A DNA stretch of 27,742 nucleotides, taken from NCBI GenBank assembly GCA_910578665.1, contig CAJTQU010000025.1, forward strand, positions 1-27,742, in the 5' to 3' direction. Of the stretch, positions 16,035 through 24,191 are shown piece by piece. A program made the position numbers and the translations under genes. Positions within the stretch are counted from its first letter, which is position 1, and each line of letters starts with the position of its first letter. This DNA comes from an uncultured Muribaculaceae bacterium (lineage in GTDB: Bacteria; Bacteroidota; Bacteroidia; Bacteroidales; Muribaculaceae). Below the pieces are notes generated by a model. It had not been told where the DNA came from. It worked only from the letters and a program-made list of their open reading frames with translations, and searched no databases.

Positions 16035-16069
16035 AAGGGGGAGGCAACCGGCACGTTGCTCTCCCCCTT
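16035..16069 (-). terminator. Terminator of the giant B12-regulated gene
   Basis: AAGGGGGAG (16035-16043) pairs with CTCCCCCTT (16061-16069). Inside it GCAAC (16044-16048) pairs with GTTGC (16055-16059) with one bulged T. It lies 22 bases beyond the stop codon on the minus strand, and weak GTCT/AGAC pairing extends the base. Confidence 0.85.
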
Positions 16070-16091
16070 AGACAAAGAAAAAATAAAACTG

Positions 16092-19000
16092 TTACATAAC
16101 AATAAGTTTGCGTATCACGGTCATACCGGATGCGTCTGAAATTCGTACCATATAATTGCCCGAATCAAGTCCGGCGGTATTTACGCGTGTGCGTCCGTCG
16201 CATCCCTCTTTGTGTAAGACAGTGCGTCCGTCCATGCTTATTACACTGATGTTGTAACTGCCGGCTTCGGTGTCTACATTGAAGTATTCGGGAGCCGGGT
16301 TGGGATATATGGCGGTTTTGTGTAGCTCTACGTTGTCGGTTCCGGCAGGGCGTAGCTCCATATTTACTGGTATCTCCGCATACTCGTGCTTGCCGCGCTG
16401 CGAGGCATGAGCTGTCAGCCTGAGGCTTTCGCCAGGACTGGCGGTCACGGTCACTTTGTCCCCATTGAGAATTACTCGGCTGTCGTTACCTTCTAATGTA
16501 TAGGCCACGGTTCCGTCATTATCATCGAAGCTGAAATATGGTGCCAGCGAGAAGCTCTCGGACACTATTTCGTTGTTTACCAACAGTGACACTGGTGCGG
16601 TCTCGATAACATTACGTCCCGTCCCCAGATCGTCTATACATACATAAGTCGGCGTGGTAATACCCATGGAATTGCTTTTGGTGCTGTTCATGTCGAAGCT
16701 TAGGCTGACTATATTGCCGAGCGGTTTGAGGTCGCACCATTGCCATGTGTCAAGATACCATCTGTCTTTTTCGCTTTCGGCCCTGTAATCCGCCAGAGTG
16801 TATTCCAGGGTCGATGTCGAGCCGTCTGTATGGCGGCCGGTGATAATGAGTGTGAGCACGTCGTCTTTGCCGAATGCCGGGCTCATGCCGTCGCCATTAG
16901 TTATAGCGTCTACGACCCACGCAGAATTAGTTATCCATACGCCCTCAACGGTTTCACCTTCGACCGTATTAGACAACGTGGCCTGGTTATTTCCCATGAA
17001 GTTTGATATGTAGAGCACCCCGTAATTGTCCGAGCCGTCATGTCCGCCGCCTGCGGCCGAGTTATATTGGTCGGTATAGAAATTTTCAAAATTGCAGGAC
17101 GTGCTGTTGGAATATCCGAAGAATGCCCATGAATCCCAGTCGGCCATGTAGAGGTTGTTGAACTCGTATGAACCGCTGAAGAATGTTCCGCTCATATAAT
17201 CTTCGTCATCTTTGTCACCGTTCCAATAAGATTCCGGTTCCAGTACAAGGTCGTCGAACGTGGCGGCATATTGCTGTCCGTTGACCCTCACGGTAGTTTT
17301 CTCTGATGCAGTATTGCTCCATGCGTCGGTTACAGACAGGTTGTAGCGTGCAGAACATTTGGCCGTGAACGACAGTGAGGGAGTATCGCCAGCGATGTTT
17401 CCTGCGGCATCGGTCCAGACATAGCTGTAAGGAGCCACGCCCCCTTCTACGGTTGACGGTATTTCTACTTCGGTGTTTTCGACAATTCGGCTGTTTTCGT
17501 CATGAATGATCCTTACAGACATCGGAAGGGGAGTGCCTGCGAAGTTGTCTATAGAGGCATTTCCCTCTGTCTCCAGCTCCAGATAAGTCATCTCTCCCAT
17601 GTCTCGCAGATTGATATATGTCCAGTCGGAGCATGCCTCTGTATTTTTTGTGTGCAGTGTCAACAGTGTGTTATCCATTGCTGTAAGGGTGACAGGCGCA
17701 TCACTCTTAAGGAAGAAGCCGTCAATGGGCAGATTGTCGGCATTGGTGGTCTGGATAACGGCATATTCGTCGCTCATGGCAGCCGCATAGCGGTTAGGTT
17801 GCTCTCCGATTCCGTCTGATATTTCAGATATATCGAATCCGGTGAATGCAAAAGTGCCGTCAAGTATACGGTTGTTCTCGGTGCGCGCCTCTTCGAAAGT
17901 AGCTGGCGTGGTGGGTATATACGTAGTAGTGAACGGTACAGACCTGGTTATCTCTGAATTTATGCCGCGTAGACTGGTGAGCAGGCAATATACCGCATAC
18001 TCGGTGTTCGGTCTGAGGCCTGCGAGTGTTATCGAGGCGGTGCGTCCTTTGCGCAGTTCCTCGTGCAGGTCTTCGTTCATTATCATTTCTGCGTCAGGAG
18101 CATCTTCGTCTGTTCGAAGCACGCAATAATGCAATGTGCCTGTCAGTGTCGATGCCGCTTCCATCACCGCGCTGTTGTGTGCCACTGATTTGAATCGTGG
18201 GAAGCCTTCGGCCATAGCCGGCGCTATGGTGGACAGGGTATATTCGTAGGCGCCGGCAGTGGGATGGATATTGTCTCTCTTCGTTCCGTTCAGGTCGGTG
18301 TCTACAAACCCCACAGGTATGCATATCTTCAGCGAACCCTCATCAGCAGGTTCCAGTATGTTGTCAGACAGGAATGTAGTCGGTTCCGATACGGTTCCGC
18401 TGTCGTTCGCGGCCGCCTCTTTCCATTCGTCGAATGAAAGACTGCCCCCTACATAGGCGAAATCACTACCGGTGGTGTGGCAGATATTGTCGCGCATTGC
18501 GATATGGTCAAGATATGTCTGGCGATTCACATTGTAGACAGTGCCTCCGGCTTCGTTCTGTACAATGTTGTTGGCGAACAGACCTCCCGGCAGAGTGCCG
18601 GAGAAGTATATGCCGTTTGAATTGGCATTCTCTCCGCGCAAACGTACAGTGTTGTGCGCAAACTCTGTATTAGGCAGATTGTTATTGAACCGCATGCCGG
18701 TTACGGCGCTGTTGATACCTGAGATGTTTATTTCATTATTATAATAACGATGGCGGCCTTCTTTCATGCTGTCTTCCGAATTGCAACGCAGGTACAGGCC
18801 GTGGGCGGAAGATACAGGATTGCGCATAGTCACCGTATTGTTGCGCACTTCACAATCGCCGCGAGACATGTTGATGTCTATGGCCCAGAAAGAGTTTGTA
18901 GTGCCGCCCTCGCTGATAACGGTATTGTTCTCTATCACGAAATCGCGCTCGGCAGATACGTATATAGCCTTGCTCCCCTGTCGCACGAATGTATTTCCGG

Positions 19001-22000
19001 CAATGTGTCCGCCCTCCTGCACAGGTAGCGAGACATAGGCCGTTCCTCCCAGGTTGACACCTATAAGTCCGCCGTCTATCAGACAGTCCTTGAGGGTGAA
19101 ATAGTCTGAGTTGCGGTTAGCCTCATTTTTGGAATACATGTATACCTGTGTGGAGCCTTTGCCCTGGTCGGTACTTTGGGGAGAACGTATCACGCAGTTT
19201 TCTACCTTGTCATGTCGAGAACTGTTGCGTATGAACAGGATGCCTGGAAATATGGTTTTGTCTGTGGCAACCGTCAGGTCTTTCAGTGTGAAATAGTCAA
19301 CTCCGTCGAGTGTGAAGACACCGTACCGTTGGTCGTAGTGTGAACTGCCGGGGTCTTTATAAACATCATATGTTATGACCACATTGTCGCGCTTGCCGCT
19401 TGCGGAGCGCATGGTTATGGTATTCAGTTCCGAACTGCCTGTCACTTCGGGTATCATGACAGCCTCATGGTAGTTGCCGTCGCTCAGCAGGAATTCCACA
19501 GGGCCGTCGATACCGTTTCCGAGGGCATCCACAGCCTCTTTGATTGATTTGAAATCTTCCTGGCCGGAAGTCCCCACGGTATATGAGCCGTGCATTCCCT
19601 CCTGCACTGTCACCAGAGCACTGACGGCATCGACGGCAGGAGTATGGTTCTCGCCGTTGGCTGTGACAGACTCGAGTGCCGCCTGGATCGCGCTGCCAGT
19701 GGCCGCGGCAGGAGTGATGTCGTAACTGAGCCAGTAATAGTACGTGCCGGCTTGTTTGTACTGCCGGCTTCCTGTGAATACGAGCGGTGATGCATACAGT
19801 GTTTCGCCATACTGTTCGTCAGTATTGAAACTATCAGTGGTGCCGGTATACCACACACGTGCCGCGCCCATGGATGCCAGATCTGTGTCCAATGCGGCGA
19901 AATTGAGCGATGTAATATCGATGTTGCCTTTGTCACCAGTTATAATCACGGCTGCTTTCAACATTTTGTTGTTCTGAGATCCGCGTAGCATTTTTATGTC
20001 GTTGACAGGGGTGACAGACACCGATTGTACAGACAGAGGCTCGGGAACGAATGCCTGTACCTCTATTTCCCATCCCTGGTTTATGTTATTTGCTTTCGGT
20101 TCGAACAGCACTGTCAGAGAGCCGTCATCAGCAGTAGATATTATGTCTGGTAGGTTTTCCTGCATACTGGAGAGCCGTGCTAATTGCTGTGTTTCGTCCA
20201 CATCGCAGCCCGAGTATACATAGAAATAGTCGTTATAGCGAGTATAGAAATTCTTAAATACGAAACGTAGTATCTTACCCTCTGCCGGCTTGAAAGTCAC
20301 GGTACCGGTAGCTTCTTTGGTGTATTTGCCGTCAGGGCCCATGTTGTCGTAGAACATCAGAGAAGAGTCTACTGTCACCACATCATTGCCGCCTTTGAAG
20401 TAATAGATGTTTTTTGTCAAGCGTTCACCATCTGGGTCAGCCATATCTATTTCAGGCTCCCGGCCGTTTATTGTAACAGTCGACAGAGCCGCGTCGACAA
20501 TACGGTCTGAGGCGAACGATGTAGCCATATCATAGGCTATCCAGAAGTATGAGTCTTTTTCAGGTAGCAGACAGGGCGTGCTGAAAGTTATTTCTTGTAT
20601 TGCCTGCTGTTTGTTGACAGAGACTGATGCCAGGATGTTGCCGGTAGTAAATTCATCCGATACTCCAGTATAGAAGATTTTTATCCTTTCCGCCATATCC
20701 TGTGCTCCTTTCATATCAATATTAATTTTTTGCAGGCTTACGGGATCTTTATCTCCGTCAGTAGAGATCCGTATGCCTATCACAGCCTGGTCTCTTGCTC
20801 CGGGCAGCACAGCCTCGGTAGAGGCCTGAAACGCTTCGATTGAAGTCACGTTCATAGGGCGCGGCATGTATTCTGACACTTTGGCTTCGAATCCCTGCCC
20901 CATGCCGCCGCGGTTACCATTAGTGTTAAATACTATGGTCAGTGCGCCGTCTGGGTTAGTTGCGCGTATAGCCTTGCCTGGTCCTGTTTTTCGGTTGTTA
21001 TAATCCATCTGCCATAACACTGGCGAAGATGTGTCTTTCCCGTCAAGAATCTTGAATACGGCAGGCGAGCCGTATGACGAGTTGCTGCTCATGATATCAA
21101 ATTTCGTGAAATCAAGCTCGGCAACCGTGTTTTCTTTGAATGGGATGAATGTTGAGATCTGGTTGCCCTCGGTATTATCATATCCGTAGTAGGAATAGAC
21201 CGAGGGGGTGTTTCGGAACAGCCAGCTTCCCCGTAATGTGTATGTGGCATGCGCGTTGTGTGAATAGTATACGTTGTCGATACTTATATTGCCGGAGGGA
21301 TTTCCGGAGACTACAGTTGTTTCCTTGCCTTCTGATGTGATTGAAACAAGTGACGCATCCAGAGTTTGTCCGTTTTCAGCTTCCTCTCCGGCTTTGTATA
21401 CAAGCATGAAATAATTGTCACCTTCACTAAGATGATTCGCGGTAGAGGTAATTATCCGGAATTCTGCTCCCGGATATTGCGCCATACCGCACGGTGTGCC
21501 TGTGCCTGACGGATTTTTGCCAAGACTGTATACTGTTGCGGAAACTATAGGTGCGGTGGAGGTTGATTGAAATTTAAAGCCAGTAAGAGAGACAGCAGGT
21601 TCGGTATTTTGTGTACGTACATTAATCAGCAGCATTTTGATGCTGCTTTCGCCTGCAGATGCTGTGCCGGAATACGGATGCGTAACGTTGATTTCCCCTA
21701 TTTCCATAGCAATTGGGGTAAATTCCTCTACTACAGCCTCAAATCCTGGCTTGGGTATCCCGGTTGTGCTCTTAAGCGACACTGTCAATGCTCCGTCAGC
21801 CGAGGTGGAATGTATAGTGACTGGTTCTTTAAGCACCGTGGCCAGCAGTTGCGAGTCATCGGTTTCTGTGCCGTTGAACACTTTGAGTACATCGTTCTTC
21901 CCTGTTGAAGAGGTGTTGAACAGATTGAGTGAGGTGAAGCGGATTCTTACCTTTTTACCCGGTGTTGTAGGAACAAACGTGGCTTGTCCGTTGAATTGTT

Positions 22001-22232
22001 CGGAGATGTTTCCATCGGGTCCCCCGTCATCATAGAAATTTACAGGTTGTTCTGCTATCCCGTATGTTTGCGGTATAGTGGATAGTAACACCGTGCTGTT
22101 TGTGGGTGTTTCAATATCCGCCGTCCTCATTATCGGGATGGCAAGCCTGGTGTCGCCCGGTCTCTGCGCTATTCCCGGCACAGAAACCATCATGAGCGAC
22201 AGAATCGTCAAAAAGTAGAAGATTCGTCTCAT
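16092..22232 (-). CDS. Giant secreted multidomain protein with DUF4465 (BtuH-like) domain and T9SS sorting tail, under a cobalamin riboswitch
   Basis: The 2046-residue protein has a signal peptide (1-22). Three tandem modules follow, each a CUB-like domain (about 55-172, 332-456, 620-730) plus a beta domain of about 150 residues resembling sialidase N-terminal modules. Next come a right-handed beta-helix (about 890-1330, Asn-rich rungs such as VENCVIR and ENNTVIS), a fibronectin-III-like domain (about 1340-1437), a beta domain, a PKD/Ig-like domain (about 1585-1650), DUF4465 (about 1657-1870: SYWNG, DSWAFFGYSNST, DQYNSAAGGGHDGSDNYGVLY), another Ig-like domain and a type-A T9SS tail (about 1972-2046: IYPNPAPEYF...GNYMVRIS...IRKLIV). 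From memory, DUF4465 is the domain of BtuH-type B12-binding surface proteins of Bacteroides. The upstream cobalamin riboswitch supports a B12 role. It lacks a lipobox, so surface delivery would be by T9SS. No BtuB or BtuG gene is adjacent. Adhesin is the alternative reading. Confidence 0.88.
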   Translation of the reverse strand: MRRIFYFLTILSLMMVSVPGIAQRPGDTRLAIPIMRTADIETPTNSTVLLSTIPQTYGIAEQPVNFYDDGGPDGNISEQFNGQATFVPTTPGKKVRIRFTSLNLFNTSSTGKNDVLKVFNGTETDDSQLLATVLKEPVTIHSTSADGALTVSLKSTTGIPKPGFEAVVEEFTPIAMEIGEINVTHPYSGTASAGESSIKMLLINVRTQNTEPAVSLTGFKFQSTSTAPIVSATVYSLGKNPSGTGTPCGMAQYPGAEFRIITSTANHLSEGDNYFMLVYKAGEEAENGQTLDASLVSITSEGKETTVVSGNPSGNISIDNVYYSHNAHATYTLRGSWLFRNTPSVYSYYGYDNTEGNQISTFIPFKENTVAELDFTKFDIMSSNSSYGSPAVFKILDGKDTSSPVLWQMDYNNRKTGPGKAIRATNPDGALTIVFNTNGNRGGMGQGFEAKVSEYMPRPMNVTSIEAFQASTEAVLPGARDQAVIGIRISTDGDKDPVSLQKINIDMKGAQDMAERIKIFYTGVSDEFTTGNILASVSVNKQQAIQEITFSTPCLLPEKDSYFWIAYDMATSFASDRIVDAALSTVTINGREPEIDMADPDGERLTKNIYYFKGGNDVVTVDSSLMFYDNMGPDGKYTKEATGTVTFKPAEGKILRFVFKNFYTRYNDYFYVYSGCDVDETQQLARLSSMQENLPDIISTADDGSLTVLFEPKANNINQGWEIEVQAFVPEPLSVQSVSVTPVNDIKMLRGSQNNKMLKAAVIITGDKGNIDITSLNFAALDTDLASMGAARVWYTGTTDSFNTDEQYGETLYASPLVFTGSRQYKQAGTYYYWLSYDITPAAATGSAIQAALESVTANGENHTPAVDAVSALVTVQEGMHGSYTVGTSGQEDFKSIKEAVDALGNGIDGPVEFLLSDGNYHEAVMIPEVTGSSELNTITMRSASGKRDNVVITYDVYKDPGSSHYDQRYGVFTLDGVDYFTLKDLTVATDKTIFPGILFIRNSSRHDKVENCVIRSPQSTDQGKGSTQVYMYSKNEANRNSDYFTLKDCLIDGGLIGVNLGGTAYVSLPVQEGGHIAGNTFVRQGSKAIYVSAERDFVIENNTVISEGGTTNSFWAIDINMSRGDCEVRNNTVTMRNPVSSAHGLYLRCNSEDSMKEGRHRYYNNEINISGINSAVTGMRFNNNLPNTEFAHNTVRLRGENANSNGIYFSGTLPGGLFANNIVQNEAGGTVYNVNRQTYLDHIAMRDNICHTTGSDFAYVGGSLSFDEWKEAAANDSGTVSEPTTFLSDNILEPADEGSLKICIPVGFVDTDLNGTKRDNIHPTAGAYEYTLSTIAPAMAEGFPRFKSVAHNSAVMEAASTLTGTLHYCVLRTDEDAPDAEMIMNEDLHEELRKGRTASITLAGLRPNTEYAVYCLLTSLRGINSEITRSVPFTTTYIPTTPATFEEARTENNRILDGTFAFTGFDISEISDGIGEQPNRYAAAMSDEYAVIQTTNADNLPIDGFFLKSDAPVTLTAMDNTLLTLHTKNTEACSDWTYINLRDMGEMTYLELETEGNASIDNFAGTPLPMSVRIIHDENSRIVENTEVEIPSTVEGGVAPYSYVWTDAAGNIAGDTPSLSFTAKCSARYNLSVTDAWSNTASEKTTVRVNGQQYAATFDDLVLEPESYWNGDKDDEDYMSGTFFSGSYEFNNLYMADWDSWAFFGYSNSTSCNFENFYTDQYNSAAGGGHDGSDNYGVLYISNFMGNNQATLSNTVEGETVEGVWITNSAWVVDAITNGDGMSPAFGKDDVLTLIITGRHTDGSTSTLEYTLADYRAESEKDRWYLDTWQWCDLKPLGNIVSLSFDMNSTKSNSMGITTPTYVCIDDLGTGRNVIETAPVSLLVNNEIVSESFSLAPYFSFDDNDGTVAYTLEGNDSRVILNGDKVTVTASPGESLRLTAHASQRGKHEYAEIPVNMELRPAGTDNVELHKTAIYPNPAPEYFNVDTEAGSYNISVISMDGRTVLHKEGCDGRTRVNTAGLDSGNYMVRISDASGMTVIRKLIVM
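19605..22070 (-). repeat. Three tandem CUB-like plus beta-domain modules inside the giant gene
   Basis: Residues about 55-876 consist of three diverged copies of one unit. Recurring landmarks are YDDGGPDG / YYGYDNTEGN / YDNMGPDG at the start, then F-x-P, DGALTV / DGALTI / DGSLTV, PGFEAVVEEF / QGFEAKVSEY / QGWEIEVQAF at the end of the CUB-like part, and WIAYD / WLSYD / FMLVY in the following domain. The copies are protein-level repeats; the DNA has diverged. Confidence 0.72.
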
Positions 22233-22256
22233 GCAGATAGATTTTTATAAAGTTTA

Positions 22257-22451
22257 TATGACAAATCAAGGTCATACCCTGTGCTGTCAGGGTCGACCCC
22301 GGTATCATATGCAGCACGCGTGTGACAGCGCGTGTGGGTCTGCACGGGCGCATGGTTGCGCCGCAAATCTTGGGAATAGTGATGTGTGTTGTTAGCACTG
22401 ACGCCTTAACTCCCGAAGGCTGAAGATACCGTGGTCGCCCGTCGGCCGGGC
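22257..22451 (-). promoter_or_regulatory. Structured leader between the cobalamin aptamer and the giant gene
   Basis: On the mRNA strand several strong hairpins follow the aptamer: GCCCG/CGGGC (22451-22437), GCCTT/AAGGC (22420-22403), GGCGCA/TGCGCC around 22360, a compound stem TGCAGACCCA-CACGCG with CGCGTG-CTGCA near 22300-22345, and ACCCTG/CAGGGT (about 22286-22269). The GGGTCGACCC palindrome near 22290 can compete with the last one. The ATG is about 220 bases after the aptamer. The region presumably includes the expression platform. It has no supported gene. Confidence 0.6.
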
Positions 22452-22622
22452 TGATTCAGGCAGGTCTTCTGGCTTATCCTTGGTAGTAGAGCGTCATTGC
22501 TCCGCCGGGTCTTCCCGGAGACTTGCGTCTCCAGTGACGATTCCGGCATTGCCCCTATGGCAACGGATTTACAGCAGCGGGTACTGCAGCCGATTTTCAC
22601 GGCTTTCCCTAAAACCTAAATC
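22452..22622 (-). ncRNA. Cobalamin (adenosylcobalamin-type) riboswitch
   Basis: The mRNA strand contains the conserved cobalamin-aptamer blocks in order: GGGAAAGCCGTGAAAATCGGC, a GCTGCTGTAAATCC segment, a small TTGCC-ATAGG-GGCAA hairpin, GTCACTGG (B12-box-like), and the closing AAGCCAGAAGACCTGCC. The ends can pair (GATTTAGGT with ACCT...AATC) to form P1. A consensus promoter on the same strand puts the transcription start right before the aptamer. The gene it controls is the DUF4465 giant protein. In Bacteroidetes such elements usually switch expression off when B12 is plentiful. Confidence 0.95.
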
Positions 22623-22627
22623 TGCGG

Positions 22628-22658
22628 CAAAGTTAGTAAAAAATAATTTGATTGCAAA
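22628..22658 (-). promoter_or_regulatory. Bacteroidetes-type promoter for the riboswitch and giant gene
   Basis: On the minus strand TTTG (22658-22655), 19 bases, then TAACTTTG (22635-22628): a full consensus match. Transcription begins near 22620, at the first base pairs of the riboswitch. The 22233-22828 interval thus holds the leader, riboswitch and this promoter, then the cvpA promoter on the other strand. Confidence 0.82.
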
Positions 22659-22759
22659 GAAACATTAATAGTTTTCAATCGTATATATAGGGTGTGCTTG
22701 CTGTATCGTGGCTGTAAAATATCGCAGTTTTGATTGGGCAGGGATTGGAAATTATTGCT

Positions 22760-22767
22760 AACTTTGC
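22760..22767 (+). promoter_or_regulatory. -7 element of the cvpA-suf operon
   Basis: TAACTTTG is an exact match. The nearest TTG (22734-22736) is 23 bases away, slightly beyond the usual spacing. The start of transcription would be near 22774, giving a leader of about 55 bases. Confidence 0.6.
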
Positions 22768-22828
22768 ATTCTGTAGTTAAGGGTATGCTTGATATTAAAT
22801 CTGGCTAGTGTGCCCGCGTATTAAAATT

Positions 22829-23401
22829 ATGATTTTTCCGTTGATTATCATAGTGGTACTCGTGCTGGCCGCATGGCGCGGATGGCGCAGGGGGTTGCTG
22901 CACCAGCTGGCAGCGCTGCTCGGACTGGCTTTCGGCATTGTGTTTGCCCGTCTGTTTTGCGGCGATGTGGCTACCTGGCTTGCAGACACATTCCCCTCGC
23001 TGGGTAATTGTGTTCTACCCGAGTATACATATTCGGCTGTGGCCGTGGCCTTGATATACGGCGTGGTGTATATGCTGTTCAGTCTGCTTGCCACGGTGCT
23101 CAACAGTGCGCTGTCAGTGCTGTGTCTGGGGGCTATAAATTCTCTCGGAGGTGCAGTCTTCTCTATGTTGAAATGGGTGGTACTTCTTAGCGTGGTTTAT
23201 AATGTGCTTTTGAGCATATGGCCGGATTCAAAGCTGGCTGACTACTGTGATGATGGTGACGGAAATGTAGTGGAACTGGTGATGGCCGTGGCCCCGGCAT
23301 TGTTCGGCACTGAAAGCCCCGACGATCTTGAGCACCGGCGGCAGCAGGAGGAGGCAAAGACAATATGCGTGCTGCGGACAGGCAGGTGCATGGAAATTTA
23401 A
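22829..23401 (+). CDS. CvpA family inner-membrane protein
   Basis: The 190-residue product has four membrane helices (about 2-18, 25-45, 70-95 and 105-135) in the CvpA arrangement, with the WRGWRRGLLHQLAALLG segment between the first two. CvpA was first described in E. coli as needed for colicin V production and has been linked to envelope stress and bile resistance; the molecular role is unclear. The frame can be read from GTG at 22808, but the ATG at 22829 puts the first helix at the N-terminus and is preferred. It is the first gene of an operon with sufC, sufD and sufS, 25 bases before sufC. Confidence 0.9.
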   Translation: MIFPLIIIVVLVLAAWRGWRRGLLHQLAALLGLAFGIVFARLFCGDVATWLADTFPSLGNCVLPEYTYSAVAVALIYGVVYMLFSLLATVLNSALSVLCLGAINSLGGAVFSMLKWVVLLSVVYNVLLSIWPDSKLADYCDDGDGNVVELVMAVAPALFGTESPDDLEHRRQQEEAKTICVLRTGRCMEI

Positions 23402-23426
23402 AAGACAAGATAACAGACAATTATAT

Positions 23427-24191
23427 ATGAGTCAATATATGCTTAAAGTCAGTGACTTGCATGCCGAAACAGGCGGCAAGGAGATACTCAAAGGAATTAA
23501 TCTGGAGGTGAGACCGGGCGAGGTGCATGCCATAATGGGGCCTAATGGTTCGGGCAAGAGCACCTTGTCGATGGTACTGGCCGGTAATCCTGCCTATACG
23601 GTGACACGCGGCGAGGCCACGTTTCGCGGTAAAGACCTGCTGGCCATGCCGCCGGAAGTGCGTAGCCACGAGGGCTTGTTTCTCGGATTCCAGTATCCGG
23701 TGGAGATACCGGGGGTGAGCATGGTGAATTTCATGCGCGCTGCTGTGAATGAGAAGCGTAAATATCTGGGCGAACCTCCGATGAGCGCTACCGACTTTCT
23801 GCGTCTTATGCGCGAGAAACGGGCGGTGGTGGAACTTGACAGCAAGCTTGCCTCTCGTTCTGTGAACGAGGGCTTTTCCGGCGGCGAGAAGAAGCGAAAC
23901 GAGATATTCCAGATGGCTGTGCTGGAACCACGCCTCTCCATACTTGACGAAACAGACTCGGGCCTTGATGTAGATGCCCTGCGCATAGTGGCAGACGGTG
24001 TGAATACTTTGAAAAGCCCTGAGAACGCTACTATCGTCATAACCCATTACCAGCGTCTGCTGGACTATTTGCAGCCTCAGATAGTCCACATACTCTATAA
24101 GGGACGGATAATCCGTACCGACGGTCCGGAACTGGCGGCATTTATAGAAAAAAACGGTTTTGACCCAATTATAAAGGACGCTGAATTATGA
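23427..24191 (+). CDS. sufC: SufC, ATPase of the SUF Fe-S cluster assembly complex
   Basis: SufC is a soluble ABC-type ATPase that works with SufB and SufD on the scaffold where Fe-S clusters are assembled. The 254-residue protein has Walker A GPNGSGKST (38-46), the Q-loop near Q89, the ABC signature FSGGEKKRNE (150-159), Walker B SILDETDSGLD (171-181) and the switch His in VITHYQRLL. The open frame extends upstream to 23328, but the ATG at 23427 gives the normal N-terminus (MSQYMLKVSDL). Its stop overlaps the sufD start (ATGA). The gene that I would expect just before it, sufB, is not there; cvpA is. Confidence 0.97.
   Translation: MSQYMLKVSDLHAETGGKEILKGINLEVRPGEVHAIMGPNGSGKSTLSMVLAGNPAYTVTRGEATFRGKDLLAMPPEVRSHEGLFLGFQYPVEIPGVSMVNFMRAAVNEKRKYLGEPPMSATDFLRLMREKRAVVELDSKLASRSVNEGFSGGEKKRNEIFQMAVLEPRLSILDETDSGLDVDALRIVADGVNTLKSPENATIVITHYQRLLDYLQPQIVHILYKGRIIRTDGPELAAFIEKNGFDPIIKDAEL

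Noticed and set aside
18094..22035. Many plus-strand frames across the giant gene
   Set aside because: They are antisense to one continuous 2046-codon frame with coherent domains. None has its own promoter or domain.
22111..22398. A 95-codon frame on the minus strand between the riboswitch and the giant gene
   Set aside because: It begins with GTG in the structured leader and then runs over the giant gene's start in another frame. The codons follow the hairpin pattern rather than a protein pattern.
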